Positions 55,337 through 63,141 of a stretch of DNA of 64,000 nt are shown piece after piece (position 1 is the stretch's first letter; every line of letters starts with the position of its first letter). The position numbers were made by a program, and so were the translations under genes. The stretch covers positions 4,762,001-4,826,000 of the forward strand of contig NZ_CP054861.1 in the NCBI RefSeq assembly GCF_013459645.1. Direction: 5' to 3'. The notes beneath the pieces are model-generated. The model saw only the letters and a list, made by a program, of their open reading frames with translations. It did no database searches and was not told the DNA's origin. The stretch comes from Martelella sp. NC20 (GTDB lineage Bacteria > Pseudomonadota > Alphaproteobacteria > Rhizobiales > Rhizobiaceae).

Positions 55337-56494
55337 ATGGCCCGCGACGACGGCGAACCCGGTTTCGGCGTCTATCTGCACTGGCCGTTCTGCGCGGCCA
55401 AATGCCCCTATTGCGATTTCAACAGCCATGTCCGCCACCAGCCTGTCGATCAGCAGCGGTTTCAGGCGGCGTTTATCCGCGAGATCGACCATATGCGCGC
55501 GCTGTCCGGCCCGCGCGCGGTCACCAGCATCTTCATCGGCGGCGGCACGCCCTCGCTGATGGCGCCGGAAACGCTGGGCGGCATTCTGGATGCCGTCGCG
55601 AAGGCCTGGCATGTGCCGGATGGAATCGAGATCACGCTGGAGGCCAATCCCTCGAGCGTCGAGGCAACGCGTTTTCGCGGCTATCGCGCCGCCGGCGTCA
55701 ACCGCGTCTCGATGGGCGTTCAGGCGCTCGACGACCGGCAATTGCGGTTTCTCGGACGGCTGCACACTGTCGAACAGGCGCTCGGCGCGATCCGGCTTGC
55801 GCGCGACATCTTCCCGCGCATGTCGTTCGACCTGATCTATGCCCGGCCCGGCCAGACTGCGGCCGACTGGGAGGCCGAACTCAACCGCGCGATCGATCTC
55901 GCCGCCGATCACCTGTCGCTCTACCAACTCACGATCGAGGAAGGCACGCCGTTCTACGCGCTGCACAAGGCCGGAAAGCTGACCGTGCCGGACGAGGATC
56001 ACGCCGCCGAACTCTACGAGATCACGCAGGCCGTGACGACAGCACGCGGATTGCCCGCCTATGAGGTCTCCAACCACGCCCGACCGGGCGCGGAAAGCCG
56101 TCACAACCTCACCTACTGGCGCTACGGCGATTATGCCGGCATCGGCCCCGGCGCTCATGGCAGGCTCCAGACCGCCGGTGAAAAGCTCGCGACGGCTGAC
56201 GAGCGGCATCCGGAGACCTGGCTGTCGATGGTGGAGGGCACCGGCAACGGCATTGCCGAGCAGACCGCGCTCGCAGGTGAGGAACAGGCCGACGAATTGC
56301 TGCTGATGGGGCTGCGCGTGGTCGAAGGGGTCGACCTTGCCCGATGGTCGTCGCTTGCCGGCAAGGCGATCGATGCCGAGCGCGAGGCCTTCCTGATCGA
56401 CCTTGGCCTTGTCGAGCGCATCGGCAACCACAGGCTGAGGGCAACGCCCGAGGGCATGCTGGTTTTAAACCGTGTGGTTGCGGAACTCGCCTGA
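55337..56494 (+). CDS. hemW: Heme chaperone/oxygen-independent coproporphyrinogen-like HemW
   Basis: HemW is a radical-SAM heme-binding protein related to coproporphyrinogen oxidase. The 385-residue protein has the cluster motif CAAKCPYCDFNSH (about 22-34, CxxxCxxC) and SIFIGGGTPSLM (about 61-72). Other motifs are VSMGVQALDDRQLRFLGRLH and EVSNHARPGAESRHNLTYWR. The HNxxYW pattern is typical of this family. The Cys after the cluster that distinguishes HemN (CxxxCxxCxC) is Phe here, in favour of HemW. Confidence 0.95.
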   Translation: MARDDGEPGFGVYLHWPFCAAKCPYCDFNSHVRHQPVDQQRFQAAFIREIDHMRALSGPRAVTSIFIGGGTPSLMAPETLGGILDAVAKAWHVPDGIEITLEANPSSVEATRFRGYRAAGVNRVSMGVQALDDRQLRFLGRLHTVEQALGAIRLARDIFPRMSFDLIYARPGQTAADWEAELNRAIDLAADHLSLYQLTIEEGTPFYALHKAGKLTVPDEDHAAELYEITQAVTTARGLPAYEVSNHARPGAESRHNLTYWRYGDYAGIGPGAHGRLQTAGEKLATADERHPETWLSMVEGTGNGIAEQTALAGEEQADELLLMGLRVVEGVDLARWSSLAGKAIDAEREAFLIDLGLVERIGNHRLRATPEGMLVLNRVVAELA

Positions 56495-56524
56495 TCGACA
56501 ATCAGCGCTGAACGTGGGATATCG

Positions 56525-56549
56525 GGAACCGGCGTCGTTCAACCGCGTT
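56525..56549 (+). promoter_or_regulatory. Putative EcfG promoter upstream of the 115-residue membrane protein
   Basis: GGAAC (56525-56529), 16-bp spacer, CGTT (56546-56549), 39 bp before the gene start at 56589. It is a perfect match to the general-stress signature, just downstream of hemW. Confidence 0.7.
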
Positions 56550-56588
56550 CCTGTAACGTTGACTGCCGTGTCGAAAGGGAGATCGAGA

Positions 56589-56936
56589 ATGGCAAGCGCG
56601 TCCTACACCCACCGCAATATCCGCGACCGGCTGAGCGCTGCGGTCTGCATCATCTTCGCGCTCTATATGGGCTATCTCGCGCATCGTGACGGCGTAGCGC
56701 TGGCGCCCTCGATCTTCTACGGGCTGATCGCCTTCGTGCTGCTTGCCATCGTGCTGATGGTGCTCAGAAGCTTCATCTACGCGCTGATCATCGCGGCGCT
56801 TCTGGTGTGGCTCGCCGCCTATATGGGTTTCGACTGGGCCGACAGGCTGATCGCCTACGTCCATCAGTTGCTGACCCTGGGCTACCAGGAATCGCTGAAG
56901 CTGTTCATGGCGGCCGAAAAGCCGATCACGACGTGA
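56589..56936 (+). CDS. Small membrane protein of unknown function
   Basis: The 115-residue protein is not assigned to a named family. It has a polar N-terminus (ASASYTHRNIRDRL), then three hydrophobic segments: about 16-30, 38-55 (FYGLIAFVLLAIVLMVL) and 58-76 (FIYALIIAALLVWLAAYMGF). An amphipathic C-terminal helix follows (RLIAYVHQLLTLGYQESLKLF). The ATG at 56589 follows AGGGAGATCGAGA. The EcfG-type promoter in front suggests it is induced by general stress. A repeat element follows at 56975. Confidence 0.8.
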   Translation: MASASYTHRNIRDRLSAAVCIIFALYMGYLAHRDGVALAPSIFYGLIAFVLLAIVLMVLRSFIYALIIAALLVWLAAYMGFDWADRLIAYVHQLLTLGYQESLKLFMAAEKPITT

Positions 56937-56974
56937 CAAGCTTGGTCTCACGACCCACCTCCTGCCAACCACGT

Positions 56975-57087
56975 CCGTCATCCCGGCCCTGAGCCGGGAT
57001 CCAGAGCCGCTTGTGGTGACGCTATAAAGGGTCTTCGCGCGCAAGGACTTGCGCTTGCTGGAATCCGGCTCAAGGCCGGAATGACGG
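56975..57087. repeat. MITE-like palindromic element, copy 4 (core only, ends diverged)
   Basis: The core arms CCGTCATCCCGG...CCGGGATCCAG and CTGGAATCCGG...CCGGAATGACGG frame the conserved AAGGACTTGCGCTTGCTGG segment shared with the copies at 1433 and 59439. A trace of the right terminal repeat (TTCAACAAAC, about 57125-57134) is seen. The left end is not clear and no duplicated terminator hairpin was found. It lies between the 115-residue membrane gene and mnmA. No gene is seen in 56937-57197. Confidence 0.75.
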
Positions 57088-57197
57088 TAGAGAGGGAGGA
57101 AACGCCGGAGCACCCACCAAACTCTTCAACAAACGGCGACGATCGCGACGTAACCGACCTGCCCGGCGGCATACCGCTGCCGGGAACGGGATGACGC

Positions 57198-58391
57198 TCA
57201 GGCGGCAAGCCCGTTCATCAGGCTCTTCAGCGCCGCCTCGGCCTCCGCCGAACGCTCGGAACGGTCGATGAAGCCGCCGCCGAAGACGCGGGCGTCGTTA
57301 CCGGGCGCGTCGTAGAGGACGCAGGCCTGCCCGCTGGCAATGCCGGCCTCGCCTTCCAGGAGATCGACGTAGACGCCGTTCTCATCGGCGCGCAGGACAA
57401 CCGGAAGCGGCGGCCTTGTGGAACGCACCTTGGCGAAACATTCGAAGCCGCCCGCCGCTTCGCCGGCAAGCGGGCGATCGCCCAGCCAGTTGACGTCGCG
57501 CAGATAGATCCGTCGGGTTTCCAGCGCCTCGCGCGGGCCGACGACGACGCGGCGCGAGCGGGCATCGAGATAGACCACGTAAAGCGGCTCGCCGGTGGCA
57601 ACCCCAAGCCCCTTGCGCTGACCGATCGTATAGCGGACGATGCCTTCATGGCGGCCCAGTACGCGGCCGTCGAGATGGACGATCTCGCCGGAAAGCTCGG
57701 CATTCGGCCTGAGCTTGGCGATGACATCGGAATATTTGCCCTGCGGCACGAAACAGATGTCCTGGCTGTCCGGCTTGTCAGCGACGATCAGGCCCATTTC
57801 CCCGGCAAGCTTGCGGGTCGCAGCCTTCGGCAGCCCGCCGAGCGGAAAGCGCAGGAAATCGATCTGTTCCTGCGTGGTCGCAAACAGGAAGTAGCTCTGG
57901 TCGCGCTCGGCATCGACCGGGCGATAAAGCGCGCGCCGCATCGGGTTGTCGGCGGACGGATTGGGGGCCGAGCGGATATAATGGCCGGTCGCCAGCGCAT
58001 CGGCGCCGAGCTCGCGCGCGGTCGTCAAAAGGTCGGCGAACTTGACCGTCTGGTTGCAGGCAACGCAGGGGATCGGCGTCTCGCCGGCGATATAGGCCTC
58101 GGCGAAGGGATTGATCACCGTTTCGCGAAACCGCGCCTCGTAATCCAGCACATAATGCGGAATGCCGAGACGCTCGCTGACACGGCGCGCATCGTCGATA
58201 TCCTGTCCCGCGCAGCACGAGCCGGCGCGGTGCACCGCTGCCCCATGGTCGTATAGCTGCAGGGTAATGCCGAGGACGTCATAGCCCTCGCGCTGCAACA
58301 GCCCGGCCACCACCGAGCTGTCGACGCCGCCGGACATCGCCACGACGACGCGGGTGTCCTGCGGCTTCTTGTCAAAACCGAGTGTGTTCAT
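57198..58391 (-). CDS. mnmA: tRNA-specific 2-thiouridylase MnmA
   Basis: MnmA makes 2-thiouridine at position 34 of Lys, Glu and Gln tRNAs. The 397-residue protein has the PP-loop [20 protein letters not shown] (about 15-34), the catalytic cysteines in [11 protein letters not shown] (about 109) and [13 protein letters not shown] (about 208), and a C-terminal beta-barrel (about 300-390). The ATG at 58391 starts just before [20 protein letters not shown]. The longer upstream frame has no ribosome-binding site. The family A repeat lies just downstream. Confidence 0.96.
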   Translation of the reverse strand: MNTLGFDKKPQDTRVVVAMSGGVDSSVVAGLLQREGYDVLGITLQLYDHGAAVHRAGSCCAGQDIDDARRVSERLGIPHYVLDYEARFRETVINPFAEAYIAGETPIPCVACNQTVKFADLLTTARELGADALATGHYIRSAPNPSADNPMRRALYRPVDAERDQSYFLFATTQEQIDFLRFPLGGLPKAATRKLAGEMGLIVADKPDSQDICFVPQGKYSDVIAKLRPNAELSGEIVHLDGRVLGRHEGIVRYTIGQRKGLGVATGEPLYVVYLDARSRRVVVGPREALETRRIYLRDVNWLGDRPLAGEAAGGFECFAKVRSTRPPLPVVLRADENGVYVDLLEGEAGIASGQACVLYDAPGNDARVFGGGFIDRSERSAEAEAALKSLMNGLAA

Positions 58392-58481
58392 GATCCGCCA
58401 GTCCAGTTCAAGGTTGGATGTGAATCCGATATTTTCCGGTGATATAGAGGCCTTGCGCCAAAGACGCAAGAAATGCCTGTT

Positions 58482-59348
58482 TCAAGCCGCAATCATCGGC
58501 GCGATATAGGCGGCATGCACCCAGCCGCGCACAGTGCCCTCCGCGCCATCCTCCCGCTCCGGCGCGATGAAAGCCCAGTCGCCGTTTCGCTTCAGAACCC
58601 GAAGTCTGGTGCCGCGCAACAAAAACCCCGGCGGCACGATCTTCTCGAAACCGGTACCCGGTCCGCCGCGCAGGTTCAGCCGGCCGGCAGTGACAACATA
58701 GGCGTCCTCACGATCGGCGGCCTCGCCCAGAAGCTCCTGAAACCGGGCCATCGGGAAGGCCGGCCCCGGATCGGTCTTCCAGCCGCGCGTGTCGATCTCC
58801 TCATGGCTGACGATCGCCGCGATCGGATAGGCGGCAAGCAGCGCCTGGACGATCTCGAGCCCGGTTTCAAGCTGCGCTTCCGGATAAAGCGGCCAGGCGA
58901 AGGTTCCCGACCCGACCCGGTCATGCGCGGCGAGCGTATAGCCGCCGGCCTTTTTCAGGGCGCGGTCGTTCATCCGCCGGCCATAGGCATCGATGTAATC
59001 GCCGAGGCCGTTCGGCTTCATCCAGCCGGCATTGACGAATTCGATGCCGACCGAATGGCTGTTGAGGCCCTGCAACTCGCCATAGCGCGACGGCCCCGCA
59101 TGCCAGGCCGTACGGTTGAACGGCGCGATCTGCCAGGCCGCGCCATCGCGGTCGACCACGATATGGGCGCTGGAACCGCGATTGGTGGTGCCGCCCGCCT
59201 CCCCCATCAGCCAGTCCCGGCTCGCTCTGCCGTTCCAGCCGGTGGTGTAATGCAGCACGATGACGACCGGCGGCCTTTCGCGCGCGGCCCCCAGATTGGA
59301 GGATTGGCCGTACCAGAGGCCGGGGATCTTGTGGTTGTCGATGCGCAT
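58482..59348 (-). CDS. N-acetylmuramoyl-L-alanine amidase with C-terminal SH3 domain
   Basis: The 288-residue protein has an Amidase_2 (AmpD-like) domain at about 20-190. It includes VIVLHYTTGW (His ligand), SAHIVVDRDGAAWQIAPFNR, TAWHAGPSRYG and SHEEIDTRGWKTDPGPAFPM, with the zinc His residues and catalytic Lys/Asp. A C-terminal SH3-like segment is about 220-285 (LNLRGGPGTGFEKIVPPGFL). No signal peptide is visible, so it may act on muropeptides in the cytosol or be exported without one. Start 59348 follows AGGACAGGCGTC. Confidence 0.87.
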   Translation of the reverse strand: MRIDNHKIPGLWYGQSSNLGAARERPPVVIVLHYTTGWNGRASRDWLMGEAGGTTNRGSSAHIVVDRDGAAWQIAPFNRTAWHAGPSRYGELQGLNSHSVGIEFVNAGWMKPNGLGDYIDAYGRRMNDRALKKAGGYTLAAHDRVGSGTFAWPLYPEAQLETGLEIVQALLAAYPIAAIVSHEEIDTRGWKTDPGPAFPMARFQELLGEAADREDAYVVTAGRLNLRGGPGTGFEKIVPPGFLLRGTRLRVLKRNGDWAFIAPEREDGAEGTVRGWVHAAYIAPMIAA

Positions 59349-59438
59349 GACGCCTGTCCTTCGATGCGGTTCGTGATAACCGGAATCGTAAGGGCGGCGC
59401 GGGCGGCGGGATTTCGCGGGGAAGAACGGGCACAAAAA

Positions 59439-59677
59439 AGCGCGGCCCGTGAGGACCGCGCACAGACTGATGACAAAGCCCCTCCCCCGTCATGCCGGGC
59501 TTGACCCGGCATCCAGGGCCGCTTGCGGGGCATCTCGGAAAAAAAGTCTTTGCGCGCAAGGACTCGGCACTTGCTGGATCCCGGATCAAGCCCGGGATGA
59601 CGGCGTCGAGCGGGGCGACGCCGTGATTGCGCACTAGGTTCGTCAACAAACTGAGCGCGGCCCGTGAAGGCCGCGCA
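59439..59677. repeat. MITE-like palindromic element, copy 3, with flanking 24-bp terminator duplication
   Basis: The body is 59463-59653 (191 bp), with terminal inverted repeats CAGACTGATGACAAA at the left and, on the other strand, CAGTTTGTTGACGAA at the right. The flanking 24-bp hairpins 59439-59462 and 59654-59677 (AGCGCGGCCCGTGA followed by GGACCGCGCA or AGGCCGCGCA) differ at two positions. The left hairpin is preceded by an A-run, so on the minus strand it is the wrbA terminator with T-run. The gap 59349-59703 holds no gene. Confidence 0.87.
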
Positions 59678-59703
59678 GCTTAAGTCAGGGAGGAGTCGGG
59701 GCC

Positions 59704-60303
59704 TCAGGCGGCCGTCTTGGCAGCGATCCTGGCCACATGCTCACCCTGATAGCGGGCGGCGGCCAGTTCGGTTTCGGACGGCATGCGCGAGCCGTCGCCA
59801 TCGGTGATCGTCGAAGCGCCGTAGGGCGAGCCGCCCTTGACTTCCTCAACGCCCATCTGGCCGGCAAAGGCATAAGGCAGGCCGACGACGATCATGCCGT
59901 GGTGCAGCAGCGTCGGGATGAAGCCGAGAATGGTCGACTCCTGGCCGCCATGCTGGGTCGCCGACGACGTGAAAACCGAGCCGACCTTGCCAACCAGCTT
60001 GCCCTGGGCCCACAGCCCGCCGGTCTGATCGATGAAGTTGCGCATCTGCGAGGCGACCGTACCGTAGCGGGTGCCGCATCCGAAGATGATGGCGTCATAC
60101 TCGGCCAGCTCGTCGGGCGTTGCGATCGGCGCTTCCTGATCCATCTTGAAGTGCGATGCCTTGGCAACGTCCTCGGGAACGAGTTCGGGAACGCGCTTCA
60201 GGGTTACGTCCGCGCCGGCCGCTTTCGCGCCTTCGACAACGGCCTTGGCCATGGCTTCGATGTGGCCATAGGCGGAATAATAGAGAACGAGAACTTTAGC
60301 CAT
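59704..60303 (-). CDS. wrbA: NAD(P)H:quinone oxidoreductase WrbA
   Basis: WrbA reduces quinones by two electrons with FMN, protecting against oxidative stress. The 199-residue flavodoxin-fold protein opens [20 protein letters not shown] (FMN phosphate loop). It has the family residues [40 protein letters not shown] and [20 protein letters not shown], all WrbA hallmarks. Start 60303 follows GGAGTG. No EcfG motif was seen upstream. The terminator is part of the downstream repeat element. Confidence 0.96.
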   Translation of the reverse strand: MAKVLVLYYSAYGHIEAMAKAVVEGAKAAGADVTLKRVPELVPEDVAKASHFKMDQEAPIATPDELAEYDAIIFGCGTRYGTVASQMRNFIDQTGGLWAQGKLVGKVGSVFTSSATQHGGQESTILGFIPTLLHHGMIVVGLPYAFAGQMGVEEVKGGSPYGASTITDGDGSRMPSETELAAARYQGEHVARIAAKTAA

Positions 60304-60490
60304 TTCAACACTCCGGTTTCGCTGGTTCATGCGTTGAGCCCGGAATAGGGCTTCCGCGGGGCTTTTGTCGAGACGGCGGGCGATAGACGCACTGTTCACA
60401 CCACGGCAAATGAAGATGAAAATGCGCGCTTGAAGAAACCCGCCGAAAGGTTCAGAAAACAGGCCCCGGCATATCACGGATCAGACCTAT

Positions 60491-61225
60491 ATGACCACAC
60501 AGCCAACCGCAGCCATGCTCGCCATCGGCGACGAATTGTTGTCCGGACGGACCAAGGACAAGAATATCGGCTATCTGGCGGACGCCATGACGCTTGCAGC
60601 CATCGAACTCAGGGAGGTCCGGATCGTCGCCGACGACAGCGACGCGATCGTGGAAGCGGTCAACGCGCTGAGGGGCCGCTACACCTATGTCTTCACCTCC
60701 GGCGGCATCGGCGGCACCCATGACGATATCACCGCCGACTCGGTTTCCGCCGCCTTCGGCCTTGCCTGCATCTACAATGACGAGGCGATGGCGCGTCTTG
60801 CCGAAAATTATGCGCGGCACGGCATTGCGTTCAACGAATCGCGCCAGCGCATGGCCCGCATGCCGGAAGGGGCGACGCTGATCGACAATCCGGTCTCGAC
60901 CGCGCCCGGTTTCATAATCGGCAATGTCTATGTCATGGCCGGCGTGCCGCAGGTGTTTCAGGCCATGCTCGCCAATGTCATCCCGACGCTTCGGGGCGGC
61001 GTTGCGATCATCTCGGAGGCGATCGACTGCCCCTTCGGCGAGGGCGATATCGGCACGGCGCTGGCGGCGATCCAGAAGGCCCATCCGCAAACCTCGATCG
61101 GCTCCTATCCGCGCTTTTCCGACAAGGGTTTCAATACCCAGCTCGTGGTTCGTGCGCGCGAACGCGCGGCTGTCGATGCGGCTGCGGCCGACATCCGGGC
61201 AATGATTGCGTCGCTTCAAGGATGA
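60491..61225 (+). CDS. Molybdopterin-binding domain protein, CinA N-terminal-like
   Basis: The 244-residue protein is a stand-alone MoCF/CinA N-terminal domain: AAMLAIGDELLSGRTKDKNI (about 7-26), TSGGIGGTHDDITADSVSAA (about 69-88, nucleotide site) and FIIGNVYVMAGVPQVFQAML. It lacks the C-terminal nicotinamide-nucleotide amidase domain of full CinA, so it may be a pyrophosphatase-like domain acting alone. No direct link to cofactor synthesis is seen in the neighbourhood. The start lies 188 bp divergent from wrbA. Confidence 0.88.
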   Translation: MTTQPTAAMLAIGDELLSGRTKDKNIGYLADAMTLAAIELREVRIVADDSDAIVEAVNALRGRYTYVFTSGGIGGTHDDITADSVSAAFGLACIYNDEAMARLAENYARHGIAFNESRQRMARMPEGATLIDNPVSTAPGFIIGNVYVMAGVPQVFQAMLANVIPTLRGGVAIISEAIDCPFGEGDIGTALAAIQKAHPQTSIGSYPRFSDKGFNTQLVVRARERAAVDAAAADIRAMIASLQG

Positions 61226-61314
61226 TTTTGACACCGGTCAATGCTTTGCCCTTCGCAATCGGCGACACCAACGCTACAGTGTAACAACACGATCCGTATT
61301 CGGGAGGCATTTCG

Positions 61315-62157
61315 ATGAGCTACAAGACCATTCTGGCGGTGATGGAATCGCCCGCGCAGCAGGGCGGATTTCTCGATTTCACCTTTGAGGTCGTGCGCAG
61401 CTTCGATGCGCATCTGATCGGTCTCCACGCCGAGGCCGTCACGCCAACCCCGATCGTGGCGCCGATGGAAATCCCGGACCCGGTTTCCATTCAGTCGATG
61501 CAGGAGCTTGCCGAAAAGCGGAGTGCTGAAATCGGCGAGATTTTCCGCACCCGCACCGAGCGGGAAGGCATTTCCTGCGACTGGCGCAACATCGTCTCGG
61601 CCTCCGGCTTTGCCGGGCCATCGGTAGTTGACAGCGCGCGCGCCGTCGACCTGATCATAGCCCCGCAGCTTGCCTCGGACGCGCCCGGCGACATTCGCAC
61701 CAATTTCGAGAACTTCCTGTTCGATAGCGGCCGCCCGGTGCTGATGGTTCCGCATGTGGCCAAGACCGCCAGGCCGTTTTCCAAGGTGATGGTCGCATGG
61801 AACGGCTCGCGCGAGGCCGCGCGCGCCACGTTCGACGCCCTGCCCTTCCTGAAACAGGCGGACGAGGTCGAAATCTTCTCGGTCAATCCGCGCGACAGCG
61901 CCGACGAGGATAGCGGGCTTGCCGGCGCCGAGATCGCGGCAACGCTTGCCCGCCACGGCATCAATGTGGTGGCCACCAGCGCCCATGCCGACAAGGCCAA
62001 AGCCGCCGAGATCATCGAGAACCGGCTCTCCGACAATTCCGTCGATCTGCTGATCATGGGCGCCTATACTCATTCGCGGCTCTGGGAACTGCTTTTCGGC
62101 GGCGTGACCCGCACGCTGCTCGGCTCTATGACGGCGGCAACGCTGATGTCGCGGTGA
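61315..62157 (+). CDS. Tandem-domain universal stress protein
   Basis: The 280-residue protein has two UspA-like domains. The first (about 1-145) begins [20 protein letters not shown]; the second (about 150-280) includes [20 protein letters not shown] and ends [20 protein letters not shown], then TRTLLGSMT. The G-2x-G-9x-G-type ATP loop is recognisable in the second domain only ([20 protein letters not shown]). Such proteins aid survival under nutrient or oxidative stress. Start 61315 has GGGAGG about ten bases before the ATG. Confidence 0.9.
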   Translation: MSYKTILAVMESPAQQGGFLDFTFEVVRSFDAHLIGLHAEAVTPTPIVAPMEIPDPVSIQSMQELAEKRSAEIGEIFRTRTEREGISCDWRNIVSASGFAGPSVVDSARAVDLIIAPQLASDAPGDIRTNFENFLFDSGRPVLMVPHVAKTARPFSKVMVAWNGSREAARATFDALPFLKQADEVEIFSVNPRDSADEDSGLAGAEIAATLARHGINVVATSAHADKAKAAEIIENRLSDNSVDLLIMGAYTHSRLWELLFGGVTRTLLGSMTAATLMSR

Positions 62158-62233
62158 GGGCGGCGCAGGCCTTGCAATAAAGGCGCGAATACGGCTATTA
62201 GCCCGCATCGTTTGTTGCCCTGCGGAGCCTGCC

Positions 62234-62734
62234 ATGTCCCTTCCCGAAAAAGCCTTCCCCGTTTCCTGGGACCAGTTCCATCGAGACGCCCGTGCGCTGG
62301 CCTGGCGTCTCGCCGGCCTCGAACAGACCTTCACCGCGATCGTCTGCGTCACGCGCGGCGGCCTGGTCCCGTCCGCGATCATTTCGCGCGAGCTTGAGAT
62401 CCGCCTGATCGAGACGGTCTGTATCGCGAGCTATCACGATTACACCGATCAGGGCGAAACCCTGCTGTTGAAGGGCATTTCCGAGGATCTGAAGAAGAAT
62501 GGCGGCGAAGGCGTCGTGATCATCGACGACCTGACCGATACCGGCAACACCGCCCGCGAAGTGCGCGAGATGCTGCCGAGGGCCCATTTCGCCTGCCTCT
62601 ACGCCAAGCCGCAGGGCGTGCCCATGGTCGACACCTTCGTCACCGAGGTCAGTCAGGACACCTGGATCTATTTCCCCTGGGACATGGGGTTCACCTATCA
62701 GGCGCCGATCAAGAAGGCGCCCTCGGAAAGGTAG
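62234..62734 (+). CDS. gpt: Xanthine phosphoribosyltransferase (Gpt)
   Basis: This enzyme converts xanthine (and guanine) plus PRPP to nucleotides for salvage. The 166-residue type I phosphoribosyltransferase has the PRPP motif [17 protein letters not shown] (about 95-111). The N-terminal [20 protein letters not shown] (about 38-57) and C-terminal [13 protein letters not shown], with the purine-stacking Trp/Phe, are both typical of Gpt. It is followed by a strong hairpin terminator at 62764-62800. Confidence 0.93.
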   Translation: MSLPEKAFPVSWDQFHRDARALAWRLAGLEQTFTAIVCVTRGGLVPSAIISRELEIRLIETVCIASYHDYTDQGETLLLKGISEDLKKNGGEGVVIIDDLTDTGNTAREVREMLPRAHFACLYAKPQGVPMVDTFVTEVSQDTWIYFPWDMGFTYQAPIKKAPSER

Positions 62735-62763
62735 TCCGGTTTGCCGGCATTGCTCAAAAAAAC

Positions 62764-62800
62764 AAACGCCTGACCAGCTTCCCTTCTGGTCAGGCGTTTT
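62764..62800. terminator. Bidirectional terminator between gpt and a small membrane gene
   Basis: A 14-bp perfect stem, AAACGCCTGACCAG (62764-62777) with CTGGTCAGGCGTTT (62786-62799), has an 8-base loop. A-rich and T-rich flanks on the two sides allow it to stop transcription from gpt (rightward) and from the small gene at 62820 (leftward). Confidence 0.92.
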
Positions 62801-62819
62801 CAGCGCGCGGCCGGGGGGC

Positions 62820-63026
62820 TTACCGCTTGCGCAATCTGCGGGCCCCGGAGGGGGCGAGGTAGTGGGTCAGGAGCGGGCCCGAGACCCAGGCAATCAGCAG
62901 CATGGCGGGGAGAAGGAAAATCCTGGCCTCGTAAAGAACCGGCACCGTCAGGATGATCCCGATAACCATTGCGCAGCAAAGCGCGATGGCGGCGTAGGCA
63001 AGAACGCGTAGGGGCAGATTTTCCAT
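62820..63026 (-). CDS. Small two-helix membrane protein of unknown function
   Basis: The 68-residue protein has two membrane helices (about 7-31 VLAYAAIALCCAMVIGIILT and about 35-55 ARIFLLPAMLLIAWVSGPLL) and a basic C-terminus ending RRLRKR. It is not assigned to a named family. The ATG at 63026 follows GGAGAACCGAA. An EcfG-type promoter 30 bp upstream suggests it belongs to the general-stress regulon, like DUF1328. The open frame continues upstream to about 63317 but overlaps the rarA end and is not used. Confidence 0.8.
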   Translation of the reverse strand: MENLPLRVLAYAAIALCCAMVIGIILTVPVLYEARIFLLPAMLLIAWVSGPLLTHYLAPSGARRLRKR

Positions 63027-63055
63027 TTCGGTTCTCCATTTCGTGTTGCATGGTA

Positions 63056-63080
63056 AACGCGAAGTGAAGACGAGAGTTCC
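63056..63080 (-). promoter_or_regulatory. Putative EcfG promoter of the 68-residue membrane protein
   Basis: Read on the minus strand: GGAAC (63080-63076), 16-bp spacer, CGTT (63059-63056), 30 bp before the gene start at 63026. This is an exact match to the general-stress signature. Confidence 0.72.
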
Positions 63081-63141
63081 CTTGCTGCGGCGGTATTCGC
63101 AAATCAATCCGTAAAAAGACCGGGCGTCCGGCGCATCCGGT

